From Myceligenerans salitolerans (GTDB lineage: Bacteria > Actinomycetota > Actinomycetes > Actinomycetales > Cellulomonadaceae): 64,000 bases of DNA. Positions 44,183 through 53,825 of the stretch are shown one piece after another. The stretch is from the NCBI RefSeq assembly GCF_017349295.1, contig NZ_JAFMPK010000047.1, forward strand, positions 1-64,000, read 5' to 3'. Under the pieces are notes generated by a model, which was not told the origin of the DNA, did not search any database, and saw only the letters and a list, made by a program, of their open reading frames with translations. Positions within the stretch are counted from its first letter, which is position 1, and each line of letters opens with the position of its first letter. A program made the position numbers and the translations under genes.

Positions 44183-45595
44183 ATGTCGCGCCGGGCGGTC
44201 ACACGGCACCCTGGCAGTATGACCACCATGACCCTCGACCCCGGGGCGCGGCAGTCCGGTGCGACGCGCGGTGGGGTCCGCCTCCTGAACGCGCCGCTGT
44301 CCTCCGCCACGTGGCGCTCGTACGCCTACCTGTGGCTCATGCTGCTCCTGGCCCCCCTCGCGTTCGCGTATGTGCTGGCCACGGTCGTGTTCACGGTCGG
44401 GGCCGCGGTGACGGTCGTCGGACTGTTCGTGGCGGGCGCACTGGTGACGGGCGGGCGGTGGTGGGGCTCCGTCTACCGCGGCCTGGCCGGGTACCTGCTC
44501 GGCACGGAGGTCGCGTCGCCGGCGGCCCGCCCGCCACGTCAGGGATTCTGGCCGCGGGTCGGCGGAGCGCTCGGCGACGCGGTGGGCTGGCGAGCACTGC
44601 TGTTCATGATCACGACACTGCCGGTGACACTCGCCGGGCTGATCGTGAGCACCGCGTGCCTCGTACTCGGGATCGGTGGCGTGACCTACTGGACCTGGTT
44701 CTGGTCGCTGCCGCCCGAGCTGGCCATGGACGGCTCGTGGCACACGCCACCAGGGTTCGCGCTGGTGGCGGCCGGCGGCCTGGGGGCGCTGGTCCTGTGG
44801 CCGGTGCTGCAGCGGGGTGTCGTCGCCGTGCCGCAGCTCCTGACCAGGGTGCTGCTCGGGCCCACGGCCGTCAGCCTGCGTCTCGCCGAGCTCGAGCGCT
44901 CTCGCGCGGGCACGGTGGAGGACGCCGACGCCCGGCTGCGCCGGATCGAGAGAGACCTGCACGACGGCACCCAGGCGCGCCTCGTCGCCGTCGGCATGCA
45001 ACTCGGCGAGGCGCGCCAGCAGCTGGCATCCGGTGACACGGTCACCGTGGGCGAGCTCCTCGAGGTGGCGCACACGTCGACGAAGGACGCGCTCGTCGAA
45101 CTTCGCGAGCTGGCTCGCGGCATCCATCCGCCGGCCCTGGACAGCGGGCTCGCGGTCGCCCTGGAGACACTCTCGGCGCGCGCGCCGCTCCCGGTCACCG
45201 CGCAGGTCGATGCCGCCGTCGAGGCACGTGGCCGCCTGGCGCCGGCGATCGAGTCGATCGTCTACTTCTCGATCGCCGAGCTGGTCACCAACGCGGCGAA
45301 GCACGCGCACGCGTCCAGGGTCCACGTGCTGGTCGAGGCGCTCTTCGAGGAGAAGGACGGCATCCTGCGCATCCAGGTGCTCGACGACGGCGCCGGGGGC
45401 GCGACCGTCGTCCCGCACGACGGGTCCGGACTGCGATCAGGCCTGGCGGGACTCGCCGAACGGGTCCGGTCGGTCGACGGCACGTTCGGCCTGTCCAGCC
45501 CTGTCGGTGGGCCGACGGTCGTGACCCTGACCCTCCCGGCCGTGCCCGCCGTCGCCGAGGGTGGTCGCCACACGGGTACCGGTGGCGACGCATGA
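44183..45595 (+). CDS. Membrane sensor histidine kinase (HisKA_3 type)
   Basis: A 470-residue sensor kinase. About four membrane segments (48-80, 145-175 and 190-215 regions) form the sensor. The HisKA_3 dimerisation helix has the phospho-acceptor His260 in ERDLHDGTQARL, and the HATPase domain has the N box in ELVTNAAKHAHAS and G box DDGAGG. A sensor domain of the same DUF1707/YdaF-like membrane type is common in such kinases. The ATG at 44183 has GGAGG eight bases upstream, better than the later ATGs at 44219 and 44228. It overlaps the response regulator by four bases. Confidence 0.92.
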   Translation: MSRRAVTRHPGSMTTMTLDPGARQSGATRGGVRLLNAPLSSATWRSYAYLWLMLLLAPLAFAYVLATVVFTVGAAVTVVGLFVAGALVTGGRWWGSVYRGLAGYLLGTEVASPAARPPRQGFWPRVGGALGDAVGWRALLFMITTLPVTLAGLIVSTACLVLGIGGVTYWTWFWSLPPELAMDGSWHTPPGFALVAAGGLGALVLWPVLQRGVVAVPQLLTRVLLGPTAVSLRLAELERSRAGTVEDADARLRRIERDLHDGTQARLVAVGMQLGEARQQLASGDTVTVGELLEVAHTSTKDALVELRELARGIHPPALDSGLAVALETLSARAPLPVTAQVDAAVEARGRLAPAIESIVYFSIAELVTNAAKHAHASRVHVLVEALFEEKDGILRIQVLDDGAGGATVVPHDGSGLRSGLAGLAERVRSVDGTFGLSSPVGGPTVVTLTLPAVPAVAEGGRHTGTGGDA

Positions 45596-46299
45596 CCGGG
45601 CCGGGGGACACGCCGCCGGACGGACTGCGAGTGGTGCTCGCCGAGGACTCCGGGATCCTGCGTGACGGGCTCGTCGCACTGCTGGCACGCCAGGGGCACG
45701 AGGTGAGTGCCGTCGCGGACGCCGAACTCCTGAGGCGTGAGGTCGCGCGCCTCGCGCGGGAGTCGCTGCCCGACGTCGTCGTGGCCGACATCCGCATGCC
45801 ACCCACCTCGACCGACGAGGGACTGCGCGCCGCGGTCGAGCTCCGGGAGCAGTTCCCCGGGCTGCCCGTCCTGCTGTTCTCGCAGTACGTGGAGACGCGG
45901 TACGCCGATGTGCTGCTGAGGGGCGACGCGCGGGGCGTGGGATATCTGCTCAAGGACCGCGTCGTGGACGTGGAGGACTTCACCCGGGCGCTCGCGCGCG
46001 TGGCCCGGGGCGAGACCGTGCTCGACCCGGAGGTGGTCTCGCAGCTGATGGGTGCGTCCGAGCGAGACCTCGGCCAGGCGCGGCTGTCCAGCAGGGAGCG
46101 TCAGGTGCTGGACCTGATCGCGCAGGGGCGCTCGAACAACGGCATCGCGGAGACACTGTTCCTGTCGCAGGGCGCGGTGGAGAAGAATGTCGCGGCGATC
46201 TTCCAGAAGCTGGATCTGCCGCACGACGGTGCGAACAACCGCCGGGTTCTCGCAGTGCTGCGCTACCTGGGCGCCGGAGGCTCCGGTCCGAGGCCGTGA
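45592..46299 (+). CDS. NarL/LuxR-type response regulator
   Basis: A 235-residue regulator with a receiver domain (about 12-135; phospho-acceptor Asp66 in VVVADIRMPP, Lys in YLLKDR) and a LuxR helix-turn-helix (about 165-220; LSSRERQVLDLIAQGRSNNG). It pairs with the kinase and probably binds the GGGGAAATCCCC palindromes upstream of both its own operon and the exporter/monooxygenase operon. Confidence 0.94.
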   Translation: MTGPGDTPPDGLRVVLAEDSGILRDGLVALLARQGHEVSAVADAELLRREVARLARESLPDVVVADIRMPPTSTDEGLRAAVELREQFPGLPVLLFSQYVETRYADVLLRGDARGVGYLLKDRVVDVEDFTRALARVARGETVLDPEVVSQLMGASERDLGQARLSSRERQVLDLIAQGRSNNGIAETLFLSQGAVEKNVAAIFQKLDLPHDGANNRRVLAVLRYLGAGGSGPRP

Positions 46300-46341
46300 T
46301 GCGATGCTGAGATATGGGTGGTTGTTCCGTAAGATCCCGGC

Positions 46342-49300
46342 ATGCCTGAGTTCGAGACGGAGATGCTGGACGGTACACGGTGGACGCCCGCGGGCAGACT
46401 GGCGCTCGACATCCGTACGGATACCGGCGGTGACCCGGCGGAGGTGGCATGGCGATCGGCGAACGGCGCGGAGGCCACCATCATGATCGACGCCGACTCG
46501 GGCGACTTCCGCGGCATGCGCCGCTCGGCGGGCGCCGTCGTCCGGCCGTACCGCGGGACCCGGGCCCTCATGACAAGCGGCGAAGACCTGGGGGCCGTCG
46601 TCCTCACCACGTCGGAGGGTGAGGACGGCACCGCCCCTCGCGGGCGCCTGAGCCTGCTGGTGAACGACGGCGAGGGTCCCGTCGAACGCGTCACGTGGCG
46701 TGACCGTGCCGGCACGGTCGCCTCGGTGCACCTCGCGGTGGAGCGCCCGCCGGACATGGTCCCGGTCCGGATCCGTGACATCGTCGCAGACGGCGAGCAC
46801 CCGGGCGCGGGTGAGGTGGCCCGGAACCTGCTGGAGTCCGTGAGCTCCAAGTGGCTCACGTTCTCGGACACGGCGACGATCGACCTGGAACTCGCCCACC
46901 CGGCCCCGGCCACCGCGTACCGCCTGACGTCCGCCGACGACTTCCCTGATCGCGATCCCCGTGACTGGGAGCTTCTCGGTTCCATGGACCGGAGTGCCTG
47001 GTTCACGGTGGACGTCCGGTCCGCCCAGGACTTCCCCGCCCGTCACCAGACACGCGAGTTCCTCGCACAGGCGGCGATCCCGTACCGGTTCTACCGTCTC
47101 GACGTCCGCCGCAACCGGGGGTCCGCCCGCGAGACCCAGCTGCAGCGGATCGAGCTGCTCACCACCCGTGACCCGGGTGGGACCGGCATTCCGGTCGCCG
47201 CCACGACTGCCCGGGGCAGCCGGGAATACCGTCGGGCCGGTGAGGTGGCGGTCAACGTGCTCGACGACGATCACGGCAAATGGCTGTCCTGGGACCCCGC
47301 GGCCCACAACACCGGACGCGCTCACCTGGACCTGGAGCTTCCGCGGCCCGCGGTGGTCAACGCGTACGCGCTCGCGTCGGCGAACGACTTCGTGGCCCGT
47401 GACCCCCGGGACTGGACGTTCGAAGCATCCCACGACGGGGCCTCCTGGACGGTCCTCGACGCCCGCGCCGGAGAACTGTTCCCCGAGCGCCACCAGCTAC
47501 GGGCCTTCACCGCCGTCAACGCCGTGGCCTACCCGCGGTACCGGTTGAACGTGACCGCCAACGCGGGCGGCGAGACGGCGATCCAGCTCAGCCGCGTGGC
47601 GCTGCTCCGCCGTGACCCCGGCGCGGGGACCGGCCTGACGTTCTCCGGACTCATCAGGCACGACGGCGGGCCCGCCCGCCCGTATCACGGCTGGACCGGA
47701 TCCGGGGCCGGGACGGCAGGCGGTGCCCCCGTCCTCACCGCGGCCGTACGGAATTCGCTCGCCCCGCTGAAGGCGCTGGACATGCTCGTCCCGGCGATGG
47801 AGTTCGTCCTGCGGGACACGGGGCCGGAGGTGCTCACGACGCTACGAGAACTCGATGCCGACGGCGTGGGTCGGGTCTTCGACCCCGTCGAGTGGTGGTG
47901 GTCCCCGCGTGTCGCGGCCGTGACGGCCGACCTGAACCCCGGCTGGAGCCAGGAGACCGCCGCCGCCGGGCGGCTCACGCTCTACGGGGCGGCGCCGGTG
48001 GACGTCCTGGCCCGGTTCGGGCAGGTGCTGCACGCCGTGACCCGCCCCGGTGTGCCGGACACGCCCGACACGGACCCGTCCTGGCTCCTCGCCCTGGCCG
48101 ACGACGTCATGCGGGTCGTCCGGAACGCGCAGACGGCGGGGGAGCAGGTGCGCAGGAGGTGGACGCCCGACGTCCTCACCGAGATCGCCCGCGCGGGCGG
48201 CGCGACCAGGAGGCCACCGGTCCACGACACGATCACGGCCCTGCTCCACGAGGACGGGCGGAACCGCGCGTACCGACGCCACGAGCTCCTGGACAGCGCT
48301 GCCGGCACGGCCTTCCTCGCACGGTACGCGGACGTCGTCGCCGAGGTCGTCCCCGGGCTCGGGGCCGGTGGACGCCGGTACGCGTCGATGGTGTGCGGAC
48401 GCCGACCTCACGCGCATCTCGCCCTGATCGGCGGGCTGATCGCCGACCCCGAGGCCGCCGTGCGAGCCCAGGCACTCACCGCGCTCGCATGGGCGGACGT
48501 CCCGGCGCAGGTCGACGTGCTACGCCGGCATCTGCGCACGGCGCCGACGGACCGTCTGCCGGCGATCGTGGACCGACTCGCCGACATCGGAGCGACCGCC
48601 GTGATCGAGGAAGCGCTCCAGGACGTCGACGACGGCAGGCGGGCCGAGCTCCTGCGGCGGGTGCTGGACCGGCAGACGCGCCTGCGGGTGCCCGAGCCCG
48701 TCCCGCCGCCCGTGCCGTCGGTGGACCCGGACCTCGCGGCCGACCTGCGCGCGAGCCTGGCGGCGGCGCGCCGGAAGGGGCAGGACGTCTGGCCGGACGT
48801 TCGCCGGAGGCTGGAGCAGGTGCCCGACGTGCGGGTGCTGCGCGACGTGTTGCGCGATGCGGGGAAGTCCGACGCCGATCGCAGGATCGCGAGGCTGTTG
48901 GTCACCCTGACGTCCGGCGGCGCCGGCCGGAAGAACGGCTCCGCCCTGACACCTGAGGGTGCGCGGCGGTGGTGGCCGCTGTTCGCCGAGCGCCTGGACC
49001 TGGCCGACGAGTATCTCGACGGCATCTGCGAGAAACGTGACGTCGACGACGACCCCGTCGACACGGCCGCGACGATCCTGACCGTCCTCGAACAGTTCCC
49101 GCAGCCGCCGGCGCCGCTCGTACGGCGCCTGACCTCGATGGCTCTTGGCTCGGGCCGGCATCGCCTGGCCGCACGCCGCGTGCTCGCCGACCGCCCCGGG
49201 GCGCGGGACTCCGCGACCTCCGCCCTGGCCCACGGAGATCCGGTGGAGCGGGCGTCGGCCGCCGAATGGCTCGCGGGCCTGGGCGAGCCGGGCGTGGTCG

Positions 49301-50187
49301 CTCCCGAACCGGGCTGGGAGTTCGGCGACGGCGTACTGCCCGCGGCGGTGCGGGAGCTGCCCGCGGAGACGCTCGGGTGGCTCGACCGGTTCGCGGACCA
49401 GGCGCGCGCGGACGGCGTCTCCCCGGAGGAGGTCGACCGGTGGCTCGGCCTCGCCCGGCCGGCGCTGCGGACGTCGGCGGACGGGAGCGGGCCGGTGATG
49501 GGCCGGCTCGGCGGCCCGTTGATGCTCCCCGTGGACGCCGGGGCGACACCGGACGGAGAGAGCCATCTCGAGCACCAGCTCATCCTGACGCTCGACCTCT
49601 CCGCGATCCCGGAGGGTGCGACCGACCTCGCCCTGCCCCGGGACGGGCAGCTGCTCCTGTTCGCGAATGCGGAGCTGGACACCCGGCTCAGGGGCGGTGC
49701 CCGGTACGTCCCGGCCGGCGTTCCCGTCGAGGAACGGCGGCAGTCCCTTCCCGACTTCGACGTGTACGGGTACGGGACGCCGGAGAAGCTGGACGCCCGC
49801 TTGAGGGCAACGGGTGACCTCCGGCTCGTCCACGGGGTGTCGCTGCCTTCCACGCCGCCGGACGATGACATGCTCGCGCGCCATCCCCGCGCGGAGACGC
49901 TGAGGGACGTCTGGTCCGAGCAGACCGACGGTGGCGGTACCTGGCAGATCGGTGGTCACGCCGCCAACTTCGACGACTACGGCGATCCGGTGCCGGCATC
50001 GGCGAGGAAGGATGCCTGGGACGGCGATCCTGGTGTCCCCGACGGATTTTCCGCGCCGGAGGACTGGGTGCTGCTCGCGCAGTGGGCCGGATTCCCGATG
50101 GCGATCGTGTACTGGACCATCACCCGCCAGGATCTGGAAGCCCGTCGTTTCGACCGGGTCGTGGTGCACATGCACGCCAACCCATGA
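46342..50187 (+). CDS. Large cytoplasmic protein with two discoidin-like domains, HEAT-like region and C-terminal DUF1963
   Basis: A 1281-residue protein with no signal peptide or membrane segment. Two F5/8-type-C (discoidin)-like domains lie at about 150-280 and 290-430. They share NDFxxRDPRDW, SxDGxxWTxLDxR and RHQxRxFxxxNxxxYRxYRL features, and align with each other, so one is a duplicate of the other. Helical HEAT-like repeats (about 690-790, PEAAVRAQALTALAWADV) follow. The final ~205 residues (from about 1076) match DUF1963/YwqG. I do not know a function; carbohydrate or protein binding by the discoidin parts is inference. It begins 42 bp after the two-component genes but is probably independent. 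Confidence 0.8.
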   Translation: MPEFETEMLDGTRWTPAGRLALDIRTDTGGDPAEVAWRSANGAEATIMIDADSGDFRGMRRSAGAVVRPYRGTRALMTSGEDLGAVVLTTSEGEDGTAPRGRLSLLVNDGEGPVERVTWRDRAGTVASVHLAVERPPDMVPVRIRDIVADGEHPGAGEVARNLLESVSSKWLTFSDTATIDLELAHPAPATAYRLTSADDFPDRDPRDWELLGSMDRSAWFTVDVRSAQDFPARHQTREFLAQAAIPYRFYRLDVRRNRGSARETQLQRIELLTTRDPGGTGIPVAATTARGSREYRRAGEVAVNVLDDDHGKWLSWDPAAHNTGRAHLDLELPRPAVVNAYALASANDFVARDPRDWTFEASHDGASWTVLDARAGELFPERHQLRAFTAVNAVAYPRYRLNVTANAGGETAIQLSRVALLRRDPGAGTGLTFSGLIRHDGGPARPYHGWTGSGAGTAGGAPVLTAAVRNSLAPLKALDMLVPAMEFVLRDTGPEVLTTLRELDADGVGRVFDPVEWWWSPRVAAVTADLNPGWSQETAAAGRLTLYGAAPVDVLARFGQVLHAVTRPGVPDTPDTDPSWLLALADDVMRVVRNAQTAGEQVRRRWTPDVLTEIARAGGATRRPPVHDTITALLHEDGRNRAYRRHELLDSAAGTAFLARYADVVAEVVPGLGAGGRRYASMVCGRRPHAHLALIGGLIADPEAAVRAQALTALAWADVPAQVDVLRRHLRTAPTDRLPAIVDRLADIGATAVIEEALQDVDDGRRAELLRRVLDRQTRLRVPEPVPPPVPSVDPDLAADLRASLAAARRKGQDVWPDVRRRLEQVPDVRVLRDVLRDAGKSDADRRIARLLVTLTSGGAGRKNGSALTPEGARRWWPLFAERLDLADEYLDGICEKRDVDDDPVDTAATILTVLEQFPQPPAPLVRRLTSMALGSGRHRLAARRVLADRPGARDSATSALAHGDPVERASAAEWLAGLGEPGVVAPEPGWEFGDGVLPAAVRELPAETLGWLDRFADQARADGVSPEEVDRWLGLARPALRTSADGSGPVMGRLGGPLMLPVDAGATPDGESHLEHQLILTLDLSAIPEGATDLALPRDGQLLLFANAELDTRLRGGARYVPAGVPVEERRQSLPDFDVYGYGTPEKLDARLRATGDLRLVHGVSLPSTPPDDDMLARHPRAETLRDVWSEQTDGGGTWQIGGHAANFDDYGDPVPASARKDAWDGDPGVPDGFSAPEDWVLLAQWAGFPMAIVYWTITRQDLEARRFDRVVVHMHANP

Positions 50188-50371
50188 CGTTCGCCGGGTG
50201 CGCGGGAGTGGTCGTACGGATGCCCGTGCTCGGCGTCGTCGAGCCGCAGCGCGCCTGACAGGCCTGTCGGGCAATCCGGGCGCCGGACGTCGCACCCTGG
50301 TACGGACGGGGCCTGGATGCGGCGGGCGGTGTCCGGGATCCTGGCGGAGCCGTGCCGCCAGGAGGAACCAG

Positions 50372-51328
50372 ATGGCTGTCGAGGTGACCGTGCCCATGGG
50401 AGCGGCCGCTACCCATCGGGCCGTTCGCGTGCTCGGGTACATGATCGGCCACGATCCGGTGCGCGAGGAGGTGGTGGCCCGAGGACTGGGGCTGAGCGTG
50501 GAGGACGTGCGGGAGACGCTCGTGGCCCTGGAACGGGACCGGCTGGTCGAGCGTTCTGCCGGCGGTCTCCCGGATGCCGGTGCGCACGGTGGACGATGGA
50601 CCGCGCTTCCTCCCCAGGCGTTGCTGACCGCCCTGCTGGCCCGGCGAGCCCCGGACGCCGCCGGCTGGCCGAAGGACCTGGACGTCCCGGACGAGCCCCG
50701 GCCGCTGTCCCCGTGGCCCGAGGACGGCGCTCCGATCGACGTCGTCTCCGGCACGGAACAGGTGGGCACGGTGCTGCGCGGACTGCGGGTGATGGCCGCC
50801 CGGGAACTGCTGTACCTGGTGACGCCGTCGTTCCCGCCGGCCGTGGGCCGCCCGCGCGGGGGCGACGCCGCCGTCACGACACGCGCGGTCCACGAGATGT
50901 CGGTCCCGCCCACGACCACGCCGGCCCACGGCCGGCCGGGGGTGCGGCTCGCGCCCCACCTGCCGATCGGCCTCATGGTGGTGGACCGGAGCATCGCGAT
51001 CCTTCCCTCGGCCGGCGGCGCGGCGGACGGACCCGACGAGGTGCTGGTCGTCCACGCCCCGCCGGTGGTCGAGGCGCTCGTCGAGGTGTTCGAGCGGGAG
51101 TGGCGCGAGGCGGTTCCGCCTCCGGGCCGGCGACCGCCGGAGGCGGGGGAGCGCCGGCGGAGGGTCCTGACGATGATGGCCGCCGGGCTCACCGACGACG
51201 CGATCGCCCGGGCGCTCGGCGTCGGCACGACGGACGTCGAGGAGGAACTGGCCACGCTGGCCGGCGAACTGGGTGCCCGCACCCGTTTCCAGCTCGCGCT
51301 GCTGGCGGCGAGGCAAGGCCTCGTGTGA
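50372..51328 (+). CDS. TrmB/LuxR-like regulator with two DNA-binding elements
   Basis: A 318-residue protein. The N-terminal winged helix (about 12-62, IGHDPVREEVVARGLGLSVED) resembles TrmB-like domains, and the C-terminus (about 262-310, MMAAGLTDDAIARALGVGTTDVEEEL) is a LuxR-like helix-turn-helix. The middle part resembles the effector region of actinobacterial helix-turn-helix LuxR proteins often encoded near secondary-metabolism genes. The ATG at 50372 has AGGAGGAA upstream, and longer readings are spurious. It is convergent with the XRE/MmyB gene. Confidence 0.82.
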   Translation: MAVEVTVPMGAAATHRAVRVLGYMIGHDPVREEVVARGLGLSVEDVRETLVALERDRLVERSAGGLPDAGAHGGRWTALPPQALLTALLARRAPDAAGWPKDLDVPDEPRPLSPWPEDGAPIDVVSGTEQVGTVLRGLRVMAARELLYLVTPSFPPAVGRPRGGDAAVTTRAVHEMSVPPTTTPAHGRPGVRLAPHLPIGLMVVDRSIAILPSAGGAADGPDEVLVVHAPPVVEALVEVFEREWREAVPPPGRRPPEAGERRRRVLTMMAAGLTDDAIARALGVGTTDVEEELATLAGELGARTRFQLALLAARQGLV

Positions 51329-51356
51329 GGCGGGCCGCTGCACGGTGCGGCTCGCG

Positions 51357-52214
51357 TCAGGCGGTCACCCGGTGGCCGGCGCCGACGCGCAGCGCATCGA
51401 GCTTGTCCCGGGCGTCCGTCCCGGCGGTGGGGAAGTAGGCGATGACCTTGAGCCCGGGTTCCGGGGTGATGATCTCGCACGTGAGTGCCAGATGCCCGAC
51501 TCGCGGATGGACCATGCGCTTGTCCTCGGAGAGGCGGACCGCGACCTCGTGACGGTCCCACAGCTCGCGGAACTCCCGGCTCCGCGACCGCAGGTCCGTC
51601 ACGAGCTGGTCGGCGTACGCCGTGTCCCCGCCGCCGGCGTTCCGGGCGCAGGCCGCGCGCAGGTCGTTGACCTGTACGGCGGCGTAGCGCGGCCAGTCGT
51701 CTCCGGCGAAGCGTCCGCGCACGCCCGGATCGGTGAAGCAGCGCCACGTGTAGTTGCGCGCCAGGCCGGCGTGCCGGTCGAGGTCCATGCCGAGCACGGT
51801 CTCCGCCAGGTCGTTCAGCCAGAGCACCTCGTGCAGGTCGGTCGCGATGCACACCGGCACGTCCCCGAGGTGCTCGACGAGGCTCATGACCCCCGGACGG
51901 ATGCGCCGGCGGTTCGGGCGGGCGGGCGCGACGAAGCCCGCCAGGCGGAACAGGTGGTCGCGCGCGTCGTCGTCGCAGCGGAGCGCCCGCGCGAGCGACG
52001 CGACGATCGTCTCGGAGGGGTTGGCGCCGCGGGCCTGCTCCAGCCGGGTGTAGTAGTCGTTCGACATGCCCGCGAGAAGCGCCACCTCGTCCCGCCGCAG
52101 TCCCGGCGTGCGGCGCCGGCCCCCCGGCGGCAGCCCGACGTCGGGAGGGTTCAGCTGGGCGCGTCGCCGGCGCAGGAAGTTGGCGAGTGCGAGCCTGTCG
52201 ATCATGTCGGTCAT
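51357..52214 (-). CDS. XRE-family regulator with MmyB-like ligand-binding domain
   Basis: A 285-residue regulator with the same plan as 14835-15674. The N-terminal XRE helix-turn-helix covers about residues 30-78 (LRRDEVALLAGMSNDYYTRL) and the MmyB domain about residues 105-270 (WLNDLAETVLGM, then HPRVGHLALTCEII). The two proteins are paralogous members of a family, not a local duplication. It follows the GT-C genes leftward; regulation of them is possible but not shown. Confidence 0.9.
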   Translation of the reverse strand: MTDMIDRLALANFLRRRRAQLNPPDVGLPPGGRRRTPGLRRDEVALLAGMSNDYYTRLEQARGANPSETIVASLARALRCDDDARDHLFRLAGFVAPARPNRRRIRPGVMSLVEHLGDVPVCIATDLHEVLWLNDLAETVLGMDLDRHAGLARNYTWRCFTDPGVRGRFAGDDWPRYAAVQVNDLRAACARNAGGGDTAYADQLVTDLRSRSREFRELWDRHEVAVRLSEDKRMVHPRVGHLALTCEIITPEPGLKVIAYFPTAGTDARDKLDALRVGAGHRVTA

Positions 52215-52268
52215 TGTCGTCCCGGCCCCCGGGGGTTTCCAGAACCGGTACCGAAACGTGACGGCGCC

Positions 52269-53825
52269 TCACGGCCGCCCGGCCGGCACTCGCGGCACGT
52301 ACGTGCGCGTCGTGGCCCAGGTCGCGGCGACCGCGGCGGCGACGCCGACGGCGCCCGCCACGACGGCCGGCGCGGTCGGCTCCGCGTAGAGTCCCGGCTG
52401 CGCCGGCGTGGTCAGCTCGGCGAAGAGCCAGCTGACGAGATCCGCCGTCGCGACGGCCGCCCAGAGCGGCACGAGCAGCCGTGGCCGCCACGCGAGCCCT
52501 GAGGCCACGGCGAGGAACACCGGGAGCGCCACGGGGAGCAGGTAGCGCGGGTACATCCCTCCGCTGGCGGCCGTGTACAGCACCTGCGTGGTCACGGAGA
52601 CGGCGACGGCCGCCCAGGGCAGGAGGGCGACCAGCAGCCGGTCGGCCGGATGCGTGCCGCCGGCCACCCGGGCGGTGTCACCGGCGACTCGCGCGCCGAC
52701 GGCGTCGAACCGGTCCGGCCTGCCGGGGCGTTCGCCTCGTGGCGGCGGGGAACCCGCCGTCCGGGAACGTCCGGGAAGCACTCCGGGCCACACCCGGGCA
52801 CGCCGGCGCACCCGGGCCAGCAGTGCGATGACCAGCGGTGCCCAGACGAGCAGGATCGCCGTGACCGTCAGGGTGGTCGCGGAGTACGGCGTGGTCGGGG
52901 GTACGCGGCCCGCCCACCAGAAGAAGTCGGGCAGGCGGGCCCACGTGACCGGGTCGAGCACGACCGCCCAGACGGGCCGCACCTCGCGGACCTGGTTGGC
53001 CAGGGCCCAGTCGAAGTGCGAGCCGGGGATGTTCCCGGTGAGCGCCACGTTGCGGGCGTAGAACCAGCCGGCGGCCCCCAGCGCCGTCGCCGGGCCGCCG
53101 ATCGCCAGCCCGAGCACCGGTCCCCACCGGCCCCGCCCCTGCGCGGCCCGCACGGACCCCGCCAGCACGGCGAACCCACCGATGACGACGGCGATGAGCG
53201 CGGCCGAGAGCCGGGACAGCGCGCAGGCCGCCGCCAGCAGGCTCAGGAGGACGACGAGCCGCGCGTCCAGCCCGCGGCGGATCGCCGTGGCGCCCACGCC
53301 GAACATCGTGGTGACGCAGAGCGTCGCGACCAGGTCGTTGAACGCGTTCCCCCCGGCGTGCGCGACGGCGGCCGCCAGGCCCGCCACCAGCGCCACGAGC
53401 TGCGGCAGCGCGCTGCCGGGCCGGCAGATGCGGCCCGCGCTCCACCAGCACACGAGCACGAACACGCCGGCCAGCAGCATGTTGACCGCGCGGGCGGCGT
53501 ACACCGCCGCGACGGGCCGGCCGGCGTCGGCCAGCGGCCCGACGAGCCACGAGACGAGCAGGTAGAACAGCGGCGGATGCTGGGCGGTCCACTGCACGGG
53601 AGGCAGCACGGCGCCGTCGGGCCGGAACTCCAGGCCTTCCTCGAAGACGGGCAGCTCGCCGTGCCACACCTGGTAGGCGTAGTCCATGTGCGGCGGCTCG
53701 TCGCCGGTGACGTAGGGCGGGTCGGTGAGCAGGACGGTCAGGGACAGCAGGACCGCGCAGAGGGCCGCGGCCCCGACCGCGGTGCGACGCGAGCCGGCCA
53801 GGACGCGTGCGAGGACGGACGTCAT
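52269..53825 (-). CDS. Polytopic GT-C-type glycosyltransferase (DUF2142/PMT-like)
   Basis: A 518-residue membrane protein with about 11-12 hydrophobic segments. The first extracytoplasmic loop carries DEPPHMDYAYQVWHG and then WTAQHPPLFYLL, the acidic and PPLFY signatures of lipid-phosphate-sugar-dependent GT-C enzymes. It would transfer a sugar from a polyprenyl-phosphate donor to a cell-wall glycan or lipoglycan. Its ATG overlaps the preceding gene stop by four bases, so the two GT-C genes are translationally coupled. Confidence 0.85.
   Translation of the reverse strand: MTSVLARVLAGSRRTAVGAAALCAVLLSLTVLLTDPPYVTGDEPPHMDYAYQVWHGELPVFEEGLEFRPDGAVLPPVQWTAQHPPLFYLLVSWLVGPLADAGRPVAAVYAARAVNMLLAGVFVLVCWWSAGRICRPGSALPQLVALVAGLAAAVAHAGGNAFNDLVATLCVTTMFGVGATAIRRGLDARLVVLLSLLAAACALSRLSAALIAVVIGGFAVLAGSVRAAQGRGRWGPVLGLAIGGPATALGAAGWFYARNVALTGNIPGSHFDWALANQVREVRPVWAVVLDPVTWARLPDFFWWAGRVPPTTPYSATTLTVTAILLVWAPLVIALLARVRRRARVWPGVLPGRSRTAGSPPPRGERPGRPDRFDAVGARVAGDTARVAGGTHPADRLLVALLPWAAVAVSVTTQVLYTAASGGMYPRYLLPVALPVFLAVASGLAWRPRLLVPLWAAVATADLVSWLFAELTTPAQPGLYAEPTAPAVVAGAVGVAAAVAATWATTRTYVPRVPAGRP

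Noticed and set aside
42905-47493. Long minus-strand open frames opposite the MFS, monooxygenase and two-component genes
   Set aside because: They mirror well-supported plus-strand genes with clear motifs and coupling overlaps.
48520-52491. A 1323-codon minus-strand open frame across the discoidin protein and its neighbours
   Set aside because: It would overlap three well-supported genes on both strands and has no recognisable domain.
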